From a virus, in IMG/VR virus record IMGVR_UViG_3300009159_000123, positions 1 through 41,880 of that record: a stretch of 41,880 nucleotides of DNA. One strand, 5' to 3'. The notes under the pieces were generated by a model. The model saw nothing but the letters and a program-made list of their open reading frames with translations, was not told the origin of the DNA and made no database searches. Below are positions 1-8,392 of the stretch, in pieces. The position numbers and the translations under genes were made by a program. Position 1 is the first letter of the stretch; each line of letters begins with the position of its first letter.

Positions 1-261
1 GCGGCAATGACTTTTAACTTTACCAACGTGCCTACTCTTGATGCTCGGTCTATCACAGTAACAGTATTTGTAGTTCAAGGTGCTACGGGTTATATCCCTA
101 CAACATTACAAATTGCTGGTTCGGCTCAAACAATTAAATGGGCTGGAGGAACTGCTCCAACGGCTACAAGCACAGCAGGAAAGATTGACGTATTTTCATT
201 TACTTTTATTCGTCGTTCAAGCGCGTGGACTACGCTTGGCACTAGCCTGCTGAATTTCTAA
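1..261 (+). CDS. Tail fibre protein, C-terminal fragment (5' end outside window)
   Basis: The open frame runs from base 1 to a TAA at 259-261 and has no convincing start; the ATG at 7 has no ribosome-binding site, so this is the 3' end of a longer gene. The visible 86 residues form a beta-rich tail-fibre tip. They have alternating hydrophobic/Thr strands, a VQGATGYIPTT-type stretch and a KWAGGTAPTATST segment, a pattern I know from C-terminal domains of phage fibres. The phase equals that of the open collagen-like fibre gene at the right end of the window, so both may be one gene cut by contig linearisation. The next gene starts in the TAATG overlap at 261. Confidence 0.75.
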   Translation, partial: AAMTFNFTNVPTLDARSITVTVFVVQGATGYIPTTLQIAGSAQTIKWAGGTAPTATSTAGKIDVFSFTFIRRSSAWTTLGTSLLNF

Positions 262-1034
262 TGCCTAGATGGGGAAGTACAAGTAAAATTTTTAGTCCTG
301 CTGGAGGAATTAGTAGAGCGTCATACAACAACGCTACTGGTGGAACAATTACTACATTTGTTTCCACAGGTCAGGCTGGAACAACTACTGGTAGAACGTA
401 TCGTGTTCATTCGTTTACAACTACTGGTGCAAATTCTTTAGTAGTTACTGCTGCTACCAAACCGTTTGATTGGCTTATTGTTGGTGGTGGTGGAAATAAC
501 GCTTCCGGCGGTGGTGGTGCAGGTGCATTTAAGCAAACATACGGTGGAACATTAACTGCTCAAACGTATTCAATAACAGTGGGTGCTGCTGCACAATCTT
601 CTACTTTTAATGGCACTACTTCTGGTGCTGGTGGTGGAGGCGGTGGCGAAGGTAGCGGTGGCGGCGGCGGATCTAACGGTTCTTCCGGTGGCGGTGGAGG
701 CATGCAACCTTCCGCTAGAGGCGACTGGATTCCCGGTGGGTCCGGCAGTAGTCCCGGAACTAATGGTGGGCAAGGTTCTATGGGTTGGGATTACGACTCA
801 AACGGTGCTGGTGGTGGCGGTGGTGGTTCTACTTCTGGCGGTGGCAATGGTGGTTACCGTTACGGTGGTGGCGGTGGTGCTGGAACAAGTAGCGCAATAC
901 GCGGAACTGCCTATACATACGCAGGTGGCGGAAACGGCTGGGGTACGGATGGTCCCGGTGGTGGCCCCGGTACTTACGGTTCAGGTGGAGCGACTCAAGG
1001 AATTGTAGTTATACGTTATGAGGTAGCAGGATGA
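261..1034 (+). CDS. Glycine-rich tail adhesin (polyglycine type)
   Basis: A 257-residue protein. Residues 1-80 are a Thr/Ser-rich beta domain ending in a PFDWLIVGGGG motif. About 160 residues follow with runs of Gly4-Gly6 separated by short hydrophilic loops, and the protein closes with the strand GIVVIRY. This arrangement is typical of phage glycine-rich fibre-tip adhesins, where polyglycine-II helices pack in a sandwich and the intervening loops bind the receptor. It is a clear paralogue of the gene at 6347-7144: both share NNATGGTITTF, YRVH, PFDWLIVGGGG and GIVVIRY, but the loops differ. The start overlaps the previous stop (TAATG). The role as receptor-binding tip is inferred from family resemblance. 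Confidence 0.8.
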   Translation: MPRWGSTSKIFSPAGGISRASYNNATGGTITTFVSTGQAGTTTGRTYRVHSFTTTGANSLVVTAATKPFDWLIVGGGGNNASGGGGAGAFKQTYGGTLTAQTYSITVGAAAQSSTFNGTTSGAGGGGGGEGSGGGGGSNGSSGGGGGMQPSARGDWIPGGSGSSPGTNGGQGSMGWDYDSNGAGGGGGGSTSGGGNGGYRYGGGGGAGTSSAIRGTAYTYAGGGNGWGTDGPGGGPGTYGSGGATQGIVVIRYEVAG

Positions 1035-1729
1035 TTAATTATGAATGGAATCAAGAACTGCTTGTTTGGGAAGCCGGAATTCCTAGTAGCGTTCCAGTTG
1101 TTAGAGAATACGATTGGGAAACTGCAAGCGACGGCCCTCCATTTATGGCGTATATTGCAATACCAAAGACTGCAACAAGTTCTATTTTTGAACAACTAGC
1201 AATGCCTAGAGTGTGTTCATCACGACATCAGACAAGACATGTTCCAGCGGTGGCAATGTTTAATCACGATCACGATCATTCTTTAGTAACATTTATTCGT
1301 GAACCACTTGCGCTTTACTGTTCATTTTTTTATTTTATGAAATGGCGTATTGACAACGGTTTTATTGGCAGTCCTATGCAAATGTTTCATGCCAACTCTG
1401 CGAATGTTGCCCTTATTCAATCTGGCGTAACGCTTGAAGAATTTCTTTTGCAGTGTCCTATCGGTCAATTTTATCCATACTTTATTCGGCCTTTAACGGC
1501 GCAAGATTTTGATTTCATTGGTAGCGTTGAAAGGTTTGAAGAATCTATTGCTGCTTTTAATGCAATGTTTAATTTGTCGCTTGATGTTGTTCATTACAAC
1601 GAAGGACAACAGAGTTCTCCATATGCTGTGAGTGATGAGGTTATTGCGGCTTTTAAGTCACGCCAGTCTGAAGAATATGTTGTGTATAACGAATTGCTGT
1701 TGGCTTCTAATTTACTATTAGGAAACTAA
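1031..1729 (+). CDS. Sulfotransferase family protein (PAPS-dependent)
   Basis: A 232-residue protein with the two signatures of sulfotransferases. The first is a 5'-phosphosulfate loop at about residues 42-51 (IAIPKTATSS). The second is a 3'-phosphate-binding segment at about 87-99 (TFIREPLALYCSF, with Arg90 and Ser98). Members transfer sulfate from PAPS to sugars, lipids or proteins. The acidic and His-rich stretch NHDHDHS at 79-84 lies between the motifs. No signal peptide or membrane span is visible, so it should act in the cytoplasm. It overlaps the preceding adhesin gene by 4 nt (ATGA) and is followed by a glycosyltransferase in a TAATG overlap. Such tight coupling to fibre genes suggests it modifies a virion component or a host surface glycan; the substrate is unknown. 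Confidence 0.75.
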   Translation: MINYEWNQELLVWEAGIPSSVPVVREYDWETASDGPPFMAYIAIPKTATSSIFEQLAMPRVCSSRHQTRHVPAVAMFNHDHDHSLVTFIREPLALYCSFFYFMKWRIDNGFIGSPMQMFHANSANVALIQSGVTLEEFLLQCPIGQFYPYFIRPLTAQDFDFIGSVERFEESIAAFNAMFNLSLDVVHYNEGQQSSPYAVSDEVIAAFKSRQSEEYVVYNELLLASNLLLGN

Positions 1730-2784
1730 TGAAAATATCCGTCTACGCTATTGCAAAGAACGAAGCGCAATTTGTAGAACGATGGTATGAGTCTGCTAAA
1801 GAAGCCGACTACCTCACTATTCTGGATACTGGCTCAACTGATAATACTGTCACGCTAGCCCGTGATTTAGGTATCCATGTAGAGCGATGGAAGTTTGATC
1901 CTTGGCGGTTTGATAACGCTAGAAATCTGAGTCTTCAAATGGTCCCGGAAGACGCTGATCTTTGCGTAGCGCTGGATATGGATGAAGTTCTTGTAGAGGG
2001 TTGGGTGGAGCATCTAAAGGCTGCACATGCTGATGGGGTAACTCGTCCTCGCTATCAGTACACATGGTCATGGGTTAATGGTAAACCCGGATTGCAGTAT
2101 GGGGGTGACAAGATTCATGCGCGTCATGGATATTATTGGAAGCACCCCGTCCATGAGGTCATCATGCCTAAAGGTGAGGAAGTACAAGGCTGGTATGGGC
2201 TTGAGATCCATCATTATCCTGATGAAACTAAATCCCGTGGACAATACTTTCCGCTGCTTGAGTTAGCAGTTAAGGAGGATCCTGATGATGATCGTAATGC
2301 TCATTACCTTGCTCGTGAGTACCTTTTTGCTGGCCGTAACGATGAGGCAATAGCGGAATTTAAGCGGCACTTGTCTTTACCTAGGGCAGTGTGGCGGCCT
2401 GAGAGGGCTAGGTCTATGCGGTACATTGCCCAGTTGTCCACAGATAAATGGGAGCAGGGTGACTGGCTTGGATGGGCTACTGAGGAAGATCCTGAATCTC
2501 GTGAGGCTCTTCTCGAATATGCTCAATGGGCGCACGATATGGAACTGTGGCAGATATGTTTGCAGTCTTCTATAGCGGCATTAAAGATAACTACTCGACC
2601 TCTTACCTATCTTACTGAGTCTTGGGCTTGGGGAACTAGGGCACATGATCTTGCCGCTGTAGCGGCTTATAGGCTGGAATATTACCGTGAGGCAGCGTTT
2701 CACGGTATGGAAGCGGTAAAATTAGATCCGTATGACGGTAGACTTGCTGCTAATGTAAAGTTTTATTTGGAGGCCGCAGCATGA
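1729..2784 (+). CDS. Family 2 glycosyltransferase with C-terminal helical repeats
   Basis: A 351-residue protein. Residues 1-10 (MKISVYAIAK) and DTGSTDNT at 33-40 form the nucleotide-sugar-binding start of a GT-A fold, and DMDE at 83-86 is the DXD metal-binding motif. About 100 residues of acceptor domain follow (HPVHEVI). Residues from about 190 onward are alpha-helical and look like TPR-type repeats (NAHYLAREYLFAGRNDEAIAEFKRHL), an architecture common in GT2 enzymes of the SunS/WaaE kind. It is coupled by overlaps to the sulfotransferase upstream and to a tail gene downstream (ATGA at 2781). Together with the sulfotransferase it could build a sulfated glycan on a tail protein. That joint role is inference. 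Confidence 0.85.
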   Translation: MKISVYAIAKNEAQFVERWYESAKEADYLTILDTGSTDNTVTLARDLGIHVERWKFDPWRFDNARNLSLQMVPEDADLCVALDMDEVLVEGWVEHLKAAHADGVTRPRYQYTWSWVNGKPGLQYGGDKIHARHGYYWKHPVHEVIMPKGEEVQGWYGLEIHHYPDETKSRGQYFPLLELAVKEDPDDDRNAHYLAREYLFAGRNDEAIAEFKRHLSLPRAVWRPERARSMRYIAQLSTDKWEQGDWLGWATEEDPESREALLEYAQWAHDMELWQICLQSSIAALKITTRPLTYLTESWAWGTRAHDLAAVAAYRLEYYREAAFHGMEAVKLDPYDGRLAANVKFYLEAAA

Positions 2785-3680
2785 CCACAATGCTTGATTT
2801 AGTGAGTGACACTCGCCGTATGGCTTTTGGCTCTGTGCATGACCAAATTAATCTTGTTGCCCAGCCTTATACCGCTAACTCTACTAGCCTTGTTCTTGAC
2901 ATGGATGTGTCAGGTATTACACAGGGCATGACCATATCTGGTGGTCTAAATGTGTGGTTTGTTCGCGGCATTGATACCGCTTCCAATAGCGTCAATGTTA
3001 TTCCCGGCTTTGATAACAGTCCCAAAAAGGATCTTGCCGTAAATGAGTTTGTTTACATTAAACCTAAGGTTACTGACTGGTACATGTTTGAAACTATGAA
3101 TCAAGAGATTCTTCGTTTATCCACTCCTGAACATGGCTTGTATCAAGTTGCTTCTTGGGTAGCAGATGTTGACCCTACTTGGCAGACTTACGAAATCCCT
3201 ACTGAGGCTTTAAATATGATTAGCCTTCTTCGGGTACGTTACCGTATGCCGGGTTCCCCTGATGTTTGGTACGACATTCCAGAGAAGGCTTACCGTTTGC
3301 AGTTAAACGGTGGTTCTGAATCTACTCTTACTTCATACATTCGTTTGCTTCGTAACATTCCTAGCGGTACAGAAATTCAATTCCTTTACAAGTCTCCATT
3401 TTATCAAGCCACTGAATTATCTGACAACGTTAATGAAGTATGTGGATTGTCTGAAACTATGGTTGACATCCCTACCCTTGGATGCCTAGCAACTTTGCTT
3501 CGCACAAGTGAGTCACAACGTGCTCAACCTCAACAGCAAGGTGATGCTCGTCGCGCTAATGAAGTAGTTGCTGGGTCTAACTTGAGTGTTGCTGCTCGTG
3601 TTGAGAAGGATCACCAGATGCGGATTTGGGAAGAAGCGGCTCGCTTAACGTCGCGTATTTCATACATTCGGAGTATGTAA
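2781..3680 (+). CDS. Putative head-tail adaptor / tail tubular protein
   Basis: A 299-residue protein of mixed strands and helices with no catalytic motif. The N-terminus (MLDLVSDTRRMAFG) is helical, the middle is beta-rich (TSLVLDMDVSGITQGMTISGG), and the C-terminus is a charged helix (VEKDHQMRIWEEAARLTSR). Its place is directly before a 630-residue beta-propeller-like tail protein, the same order as tail tubular A and B in short-tailed phages. That makes an adaptor or tail-tube role plausible. It starts in an ATGA overlap with the glycosyltransferase and ends in a TAATG overlap with the next gene, so the two tail genes are translationally coupled. No specific family could be named from the sequence alone. 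Confidence 0.55.
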   Translation: MTTMLDLVSDTRRMAFGSVHDQINLVAQPYTANSTSLVLDMDVSGITQGMTISGGLNVWFVRGIDTASNSVNVIPGFDNSPKKDLAVNEFVYIKPKVTDWYMFETMNQEILRLSTPEHGLYQVASWVADVDPTWQTYEIPTEALNMISLLRVRYRMPGSPDVWYDIPEKAYRLQLNGGSESTLTSYIRLLRNIPSGTEIQFLYKSPFYQATELSDNVNEVCGLSETMVDIPTLGCLATLLRTSESQRAQPQQQGDARRANEVVAGSNLSVAARVEKDHQMRIWEEAARLTSRISYIRSM

Positions 3681-5572
3681 TGACTGGTAATGTTCAGATT
3701 ACTCAACCGTTTGATGAACCGTTTAATCAATCTACGGCTGGCTTGCCTTCAAGTTTTTCTCCTAGCGTTATTGGTATTAATGGTGTTCCTTATTTAATTG
3801 ATACTTCGCCTAGTTATGTTGGTGAAGGCCGCTATAAGCGTGAATCGTTTGAGGTAGTTCAGCAACGTAACGTGGATTCTCAACGAGATTTGTTGTTGCT
3901 TCCTCAGAATGTTTGGCGGCAACAAATGCAGTCATGGCATCAGGGTGCTGGTCAAACAAATACTGACCGTGATGATTCTTTGCCTTACCGTTTTCATACT
4001 TCGTTTGGTATTAATCCTTGGACTAAATGGCGTTGTGAATTGCTTCCAGCAACCAAGCAATTGTATGGAACAGATGGGTTTACTGGTTCTACTTGGTTGA
4101 CTACTTATGGTGACTATCTTGCTGTTGTCAACAATCAAACTATTTGGTGGTATGACGAATTATCCGTAGGTAGCAGTGCGTCTGCCGGTAGCACCATCCC
4201 TAACAGTGGGCATACCATTATTGATATTGCTAACTTTGGTGCTAAAGTTACTACCCTGCACAACGATGGCAAAGTGTATGAAACTGCTGGACCGGGAGTA
4301 AGTTCAACACTTAAAGGAACTTACACTAACGCTAATTTTATTGCGTATGAAAAAGATTTTCTACTTGCAGGTATTACTAACACTTTGCGTGACATTACCG
4401 CTGGTGGCGCTGGGGATCTTATTTATACTAGCCCAACGTCAGGTTTCCGCTGGCAGTCTGCTGCTCCGGGTGACTCTTGCATTTATGTTCTTGGCGGTGT
4501 TCAAGACAAATATCTTATTCATCGCGTTGGTATTTCTCAAGATGGTACTGGTCTTACTCCAGCAATTGTTGCGGCTAATCTTCCTGATGGAGAGATTGGT
4601 TACTGTATAGATTCTTACCTTGGATTTATTATGATTGGTACTAGCCTTGGTGTTCGTATTGCTACACCAAATAATGCTAGTGGTGATCTTACTCTTGGTC
4701 CTATCATTCCTACTTCTCAACCTGTGCGTTGTTTTGAAGGACAGGATAGGTTTGTTTGGTTTGGTGTTTCGTCAATGGATGGTGGCTATTCTCTTGATAG
4801 TGAGTATTTTCCCGTAGATCCTGTATCTGGTTTGGGCCGCATGGATCTTTCTACAACGACTACAAGTTCCCTTACTCCTGCTTACGCTAATGACATTGCC
4901 GCTGTATCTGCAACGGCAAACATAACGCGATCCGTTACTACCTTCCTAGATAAGCAAGTGTTTTCTGTAGATAGCGAAGGTGTGTGGTTTGCTAGTGACG
5001 ATTTTGTTGAGGCTGGCTGGTTGCATCAGGGCACAATGTCGTTTGGTATTGAGGATCTTAAGACTGGTTTGTATGTTCAGGCTAAGTGGGAGCCTCTTGT
5101 TGGTGAGATTGATTTAGATATTTCTTACGATTCTTCTGGCTATATCCGTCTTGGTACGTTTAAGCAACAAGGTTCTATTCGTAGCGGCAATGCTTCTCTT
5201 GATGGTGTTCAATATTCTCGTATTGATTCACGGTTTGTTTTGCGCCGTAGTAATGATGTGACTACTTCTCCTCATTTTAGTCGTTGGGAACATCGTGCTA
5301 TCCCTGTTCAGGGTAGGACTTCTCGATGGACGCTACCAATTATGAATTATGAAGAGTTAACTATTGATACTATTACTTATAGTCGTGATCCTTTGCAGGT
5401 ATATTTGGCTCTTGTTGATCTTGTTGAGAGTCGCAAATTGTTTACCATGCAAGAGTCCGGTATTTCATATCAGGTATATGGAAAAGATTTTGTTTGGTCA
5501 CCTGAAAAGTTGACCATGAACGGTAAGTCTTGGCAAGGAATGTTTACCCTATTAGTGGAGAGTATACAATGA
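3680..5572 (+). CDS. Putative tail nozzle / tail tubular B-like protein
   Basis: A 630-residue, strand-rich protein. The N-terminal 60 residues (GINGVPYLIDTSPSYVGEG) resemble the opening of phage tail-hub/nozzle proteins. A series of WD-like beta segments then alternates short hydrophobic strands with Gly/Asp turns (WLTTYGDYLAVVNNQTIWWY, FVWFGVSSMDGGYS), suggesting a beta-propeller. The C-terminal third (WEHRAIPVQGRTSRWTLPIMNYEEL) looks like a separate beta domain. The ATG at 3680 is chosen because it overlaps the previous stop (TAATG); an in-frame ATG at 3626 would overlap the upstream gene by 55 nt. The position after the adaptor-like gene and before the fibre supports a nozzle role. The function is inferred. 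Confidence 0.6.
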   Translation: MTGNVQITQPFDEPFNQSTAGLPSSFSPSVIGINGVPYLIDTSPSYVGEGRYKRESFEVVQQRNVDSQRDLLLLPQNVWRQQMQSWHQGAGQTNTDRDDSLPYRFHTSFGINPWTKWRCELLPATKQLYGTDGFTGSTWLTTYGDYLAVVNNQTIWWYDELSVGSSASAGSTIPNSGHTIIDIANFGAKVTTLHNDGKVYETAGPGVSSTLKGTYTNANFIAYEKDFLLAGITNTLRDITAGGAGDLIYTSPTSGFRWQSAAPGDSCIYVLGGVQDKYLIHRVGISQDGTGLTPAIVAANLPDGEIGYCIDSYLGFIMIGTSLGVRIATPNNASGDLTLGPIIPTSQPVRCFEGQDRFVWFGVSSMDGGYSLDSEYFPVDPVSGLGRMDLSTTTTSSLTPAYANDIAAVSATANITRSVTTFLDKQVFSVDSEGVWFASDDFVEAGWLHQGTMSFGIEDLKTGLYVQAKWEPLVGEIDLDISYDSSGYIRLGTFKQQGSIRSGNASLDGVQYSRIDSRFVLRRSNDVTTSPHFSRWEHRAIPVQGRTSRWTLPIMNYEELTIDTITYSRDPLQVYLALVDLVESRKLFTMQESGISYQVYGKDFVWSPEKLTMNGKSWQGMFTLLVESIQ

Positions 5573-6354
5573 GACGACAATATTCGGGCGGTGCTCAACC
5601 TGCTCAACTCACAAGTAGTCTGGGCAATTCAACTGCTGACCGCACTATTTATTGTGACGATCTTACTAACTGGCCTGATGGCAGCATTGGACCTTTCTAC
5701 ATTGTTATTGACCGGGCTAAGGCAGCGGAAGAAAAAATCCTTTGTTCTTCTCGTAGCGGCAACGTGCTCACTGTTTTTGATGATGGTATTACTAATGGTC
5801 GTGCCGCTGATGGCACTTCTATTACTAGCCATTCTGCTAATGCTGTTACTGAGCATATTTTTACGGCGACTGACGCTAATGAAGCCAACTTGCATGTAAA
5901 CTCTTCAACGGTTATTCATGGCATTACTGGGGCGCTTGCTGGGGTTACTGCTACCCAAACGCTTACAAATAAAACCATTAGCGGTTCCTCTAATACGTTG
6001 ACTAACATTGCTCAGTCTTCTGTAACTAATCTTGCTACATCGCTTACTAGCGTAACTATTAATCCTCAAACGGCTTCTTACACGCTGGTTCTTGGTGATG
6101 CTGGCAAGCAAGTTGAAATGCTTGTTGCCACAGGAAATACTCTTACTGTTCCGCCAAACTCAAGTGTTGCTTTCCCTGTAGGAACTCTAATTCTTATTGT
6201 TCAAACTGGTGCTGGTCAAACAACAGTAACGGCTGGTGCTGGAGTAACGATTAACAGCACCCCGGGTTTGAAGTTGCGTACTCAATGGTCATCAACAATG
6301 CTTGTTAAGAGGGCTACTGATACTTGGTTTGCCGCTGGTGATTTAAGTGCCTAG
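5569..6354 (+). CDS. Tail fibre / tail spike protein
   Basis: A 261-residue protein starting in an ATGA overlap with the upstream nozzle-like gene. Residues 1-110 carry a beta-rich head with an FTATDANEANLHVNS segment. A TQTLTNKTISGSSNTLTNI motif follows at about 135-155; this repeat is found in many phage fibres just before the trimeric shaft. The C-terminal 90 residues (SYTLVLGDAGKQVEMLVATGNTLTVPPNS) form a short beta-helix-like domain of the type that sits at fibre ends. Together with the glycine-rich adhesin that overlaps its 3' end by 8 nt, it probably makes a two-protein fibre plus tip. Host specificity is inferred, not shown. Confidence 0.75.
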   Translation: MRRQYSGGAQPAQLTSSLGNSTADRTIYCDDLTNWPDGSIGPFYIVIDRAKAAEEKILCSSRSGNVLTVFDDGITNGRAADGTSITSHSANAVTEHIFTATDANEANLHVNSSTVIHGITGALAGVTATQTLTNKTISGSSNTLTNIAQSSVTNLATSLTSVTINPQTASYTLVLGDAGKQVEMLVATGNTLTVPPNSSVAFPVGTLILIVQTGAGQTTVTAGAGVTINSTPGLKLRTQWSSTMLVKRATDTWFAAGDLSA

Positions 6355-7144
6355 CAGTATTATTTTTGCTGCTGTCGCTAGTTCAGGCAAATTTAATAAT
6401 GCCACTGGCGGCACTATTACTACGTTTACTAGCAGCGGTCAGACTGGAACTGTTACTGGTGGTGTGTATCGTGTTCATGCTTTTACAACTGCTGGCGCAG
6501 GAACATTTACTGTCACCAATAATATTCAACCGTTTGATTGGCTGATTGTTGGTGGCGGCGGTGCTGGAGCAAGTAACACTGATCTTGGTGGTGCTGGTGG
6601 TGGCGGTGCTGGCGGTGTCAAGCAGACGCTTGCTGGTTCTCTTGCCCTTGGAGCGCTGTCTTTAACTGTCGCTGCTGGTGGCGGTTCTTCTGTCTTTAAC
6701 GGCATTACTGCTGGTTCCGGTGGCAATGGCGGTGCTCAAGGGGATAACGGTGGAAGTAACGGCGGCAGCGGAACGAATGGTGGTTCCGGTGGTGGTGGTG
6801 GTGCTGGCTATATCGTCAATTCACCGTGGAGTTCTGGCGGTGGTGGAACGTACTCCGGCGGTCAGGGTGTAAGCGCACCCGATTATGACGGTAACGGCGG
6901 AGGTGGCGGCGGTGGCGGTTCCGCAAGCAACGGCGGTCAGGGTGGCTACCGTGGCGGCGGTGGAGGTGGCTCTTCTACTACTTTGACTATTACTGGATCT
7001 TCCCAAGGCTACGGTCAAGGTGGCGGTGGCACAGGCCGAGACAACATTAGTACTTCAACTGGTGCTGCTAATACAGGTAATGGTGGCGTTGGTGGCGGCG
7101 CAGGTGGTACAGGAATTGTCGTAATACGTTATCGGATTGGTTAA
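6347..7144 (+). CDS. Second glycine-rich tail adhesin
   Basis: A 265-residue paralogue of the adhesin at 261-1034. It opens with FNNATGGTITTF and YRVHAFTTAG, passes through PFDWLIVGGGG at about residues 65-75, then has about 150 residues of Gly runs separated by variable loops (NSPWSSGG, SAPDYDGN, GYRGGGG), and ends in GIVVIRYRIG. The start is a GTG at 6347 inside the last codons of the fibre gene. No other start fits, because the homologous N-terminus begins directly after it. Pairing of each adhesin with a different fibre suggests two receptor-binding assemblies or interchangeable tips. Gly codons vary between GGT and GGC, which limits long perfect repeats. Confidence 0.8.
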   Translation: MPSSIIFAAVASSGKFNNATGGTITTFTSSGQTGTVTGGVYRVHAFTTAGAGTFTVTNNIQPFDWLIVGGGGAGASNTDLGGAGGGGAGGVKQTLAGSLALGALSLTVAAGGGSSVFNGITAGSGGNGGAQGDNGGSNGGSGTNGGSGGGGGAGYIVNSPWSSGGGGTYSGGQGVSAPDYDGNGGGGGGGGSASNGGQGGYRGGGGGGSSTTLTITGSSQGYGQGGGGTGRDNISTSTGAANTGNGGVGGGAGGTGIVVIRYRIG

Positions 7145-7161
7145 GCCGGAAAGGGCTGCTC

Positions 7162-7455
7162 ATGGTACTCGCTGGATTCTTCGACATTAACAATAATGGG
7201 TTGGACATTGCCGATATAGGCACTATTTGCGGTGTGATAGGGGCAATTGCTATCTCTACGCGCTGGATAGTGCGCCATTTGGTAAATCAGATCCATGAAA
7301 TTGTGGTCGAAGAAGTTACTAAAGCAACGTATCCTATTAATCCCAAGGCTAACGGTGGCCTGTCATTACCAGATGTAGCGCGTGAAACGTATAAGAATAC
7401 TCTTATAACCCAAGCGATTGCTGACCATTTGGGTATTGATCTTAAGGAGAAATAA
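7162..7455 (+). CDS. Small membrane protein near the lysis genes
   Basis: A 97-residue protein with one membrane span at about residues 18-38 (IGTICGVIGAIAISTRWIV), followed by a cytoplasmic helix rich in Val/Glu (IHEIVVEEVTKATY). The layout resembles small membrane proteins that precede holins in actinophages (the DUF2746 kind), but I cannot confirm the family. A GGAAAGG about 10 nt before the ATG serves as ribosome-binding site. It is coupled by a TAATG overlap to the holin gene. Likely roles are holin partner, antiholin or spanin-like factor; this rests on position only. Confidence 0.6.
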   Translation: MVLAGFFDINNNGLDIADIGTICGVIGAIAISTRWIVRHLVNQIHEIVVEEVTKATYPINPKANGGLSLPDVARETYKNTLITQAIADHLGIDLKEK

Positions 7456-7655
7456 TGTTAGATAAACTTCCAGCCTCAGTGCGCCACTTCTCGTTGCTGC
7501 TCATTGCCGCTGTTTTGGCTTGGGCTGCTCAAGGTATTCCTAATGTTGATCCTATTCTTGGCAGTCTCATCGGCGCTGTTGCCACGTTTGGCATTGCCTA
7601 TATTACTCCGTTGACTCGCCAGTATGGGGTTGGTAATGATGCGAGTATTTCGTGA
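7455..7655 (+). CDS. Holin
   Basis: A 66-residue protein with two hydrophobic helices, at about residues 10-27 (FSLLLIAAVLAWAAQGI) and 32-52 (PILGSLIGAVATFGIAYIT), joined by a short turn. The N-terminus has a charged start (MLDKLP) and the tail is short and polar. Size, two spans and location between a membrane protein and an endolysin match small two-span holins, which accumulate in the membrane and open it at a set time. The gene ends in a GTGA overlap with the endolysin gene, so holin and endolysin are made together. There is no sequence motif that proves the family. Confidence 0.75.
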   Translation: MLDKLPASVRHFSLLLIAAVLAWAAQGIPNVDPILGSLIGAVATFGIAYITPLTRQYGVGNDASIS

Positions 7656-8140
7656 CTCAATCGCTTAATGGGTGGGTTGTTCCTCCTAAACATCTTGTGA
7701 CTAAGAAAGTTCCGGGTGCTGATCGTCGCCTCACGTTGGCTGAGGATGCTGCCCCTTTGCTGCTTGCTGTAGCGGCTGATTACAACAAGTCTGTGCGTCG
7801 TATTGATATTGGGCCTACTGATGAAGGTGGCTACAACAATCGGGATGCTAACGGTGCTCCGGGTAGAAAATCTAATCATGCTTCCGGGAGCGCCATAGAC
7901 CTGAATTGGTCTCAGGAAGGTGCTCAGAACTCTAACTGGGGCAAGAAGTTTTTTAGTCAAGTAAAGACTAAGGCTGCTATTGCTGTGATGAAACAGCGGT
8001 ATGGCAAATGGATTCAATGGGGAGGGGACTGGCGTGCTCAAGATTTTATGCATTGGGAAATTAAGCCGGGCGTGACCCCAATTATGGTCAAGGCTGCTTG
8101 CACAAAACTCAACATTAACGCTGATGGAGTTCGCGGATAA
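7652..8140 (+). CDS. Endolysin, M15-type D-Ala-D-Ala carboxypeptidase/endopeptidase
   Basis: A 162-residue, single-domain enzyme. The zinc site of the M15 peptidase family is visible: SNHASGSAID at about residues 75-83 supplies His76 and Asp83, and DFMHWE at 131-136 supplies the third ligand (His134) with the neighbouring Glu as catalytic base. These enzymes cut peptide cross-links in peptidoglycan. There is no signal peptide, as expected for a holin-dependent endolysin, and no separate cell-wall-binding domain. The remaining C-terminal 25 residues are helical. The start is GTG at 7652, which overlaps the holin stop; no ATG exists upstream in frame. Confidence 0.85.
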   Translation: MTQSLNGWVVPPKHLVTKKVPGADRRLTLAEDAAPLLLAVAADYNKSVRRIDIGPTDEGGYNNRDANGAPGRKSNHASGSAIDLNWSQEGAQNSNWGKKFFSQVKTKAAIAVMKQRYGKWIQWGGDWRAQDFMHWEIKPGVTPIMVKAACTKLNINADGVRG

Positions 8141-8149
8141 GGGGTTCTT

Positions 8150-8392
8150 ATGGGTTTCATGGATTTGTTAAAGACTGAACAGAGTAAGAGTGTTGGTGGT
8201 ACTCGGTGCGCTGTGTGTGCTTTTGTTGATACCCTCCCCGATAAGGATGCTAAGGAATTTCAGGCTGGTCTTGATGATAAGAAGTTCTCTCATTCTTCTA
8301 TTGTGAGGGCTTCTATCGCTGAGTTTGGGGTGCGGTTGAATCCTCAGTCTGTTGCGAGGCATCGTAAGAAACTTTGTGTGACTATCACATGA
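8150..8392 (+). CDS. Small Cys-motif, helix-turn-helix-like protein
   Basis: An 80-residue protein with CAVC at residues 20-23 and a C-terminal helical section (FSHSSIVRASIAEFGVRLNPQSVARHRKK) that looks like a helix-turn-helix with a basic end. Proteins of this shape are common in actinophage genomes just before a metallophosphoesterase gene, as here. It overlaps that gene by 4 nt (ATGA). DNA binding is suggested by the basic helix but not proven. A single CxxC is not enough to form a full zinc site unless the protein dimerises. Confidence 0.6.
   Translation: MGFMDLLKTEQSKSVGGTRCAVCAFVDTLPDKDAKEFQAGLDDKKFSHSSIVRASIAEFGVRLNPQSVARHRKKLCVTIT

Noticed and set aside
583-1008. 141-codon frame in the second phase of the first glycine-rich gene
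   Set aside because: It is a shadow of Gly codons giving Val/Ala/Leu repeats; the first-phase protein has a paralogue and coupled start.
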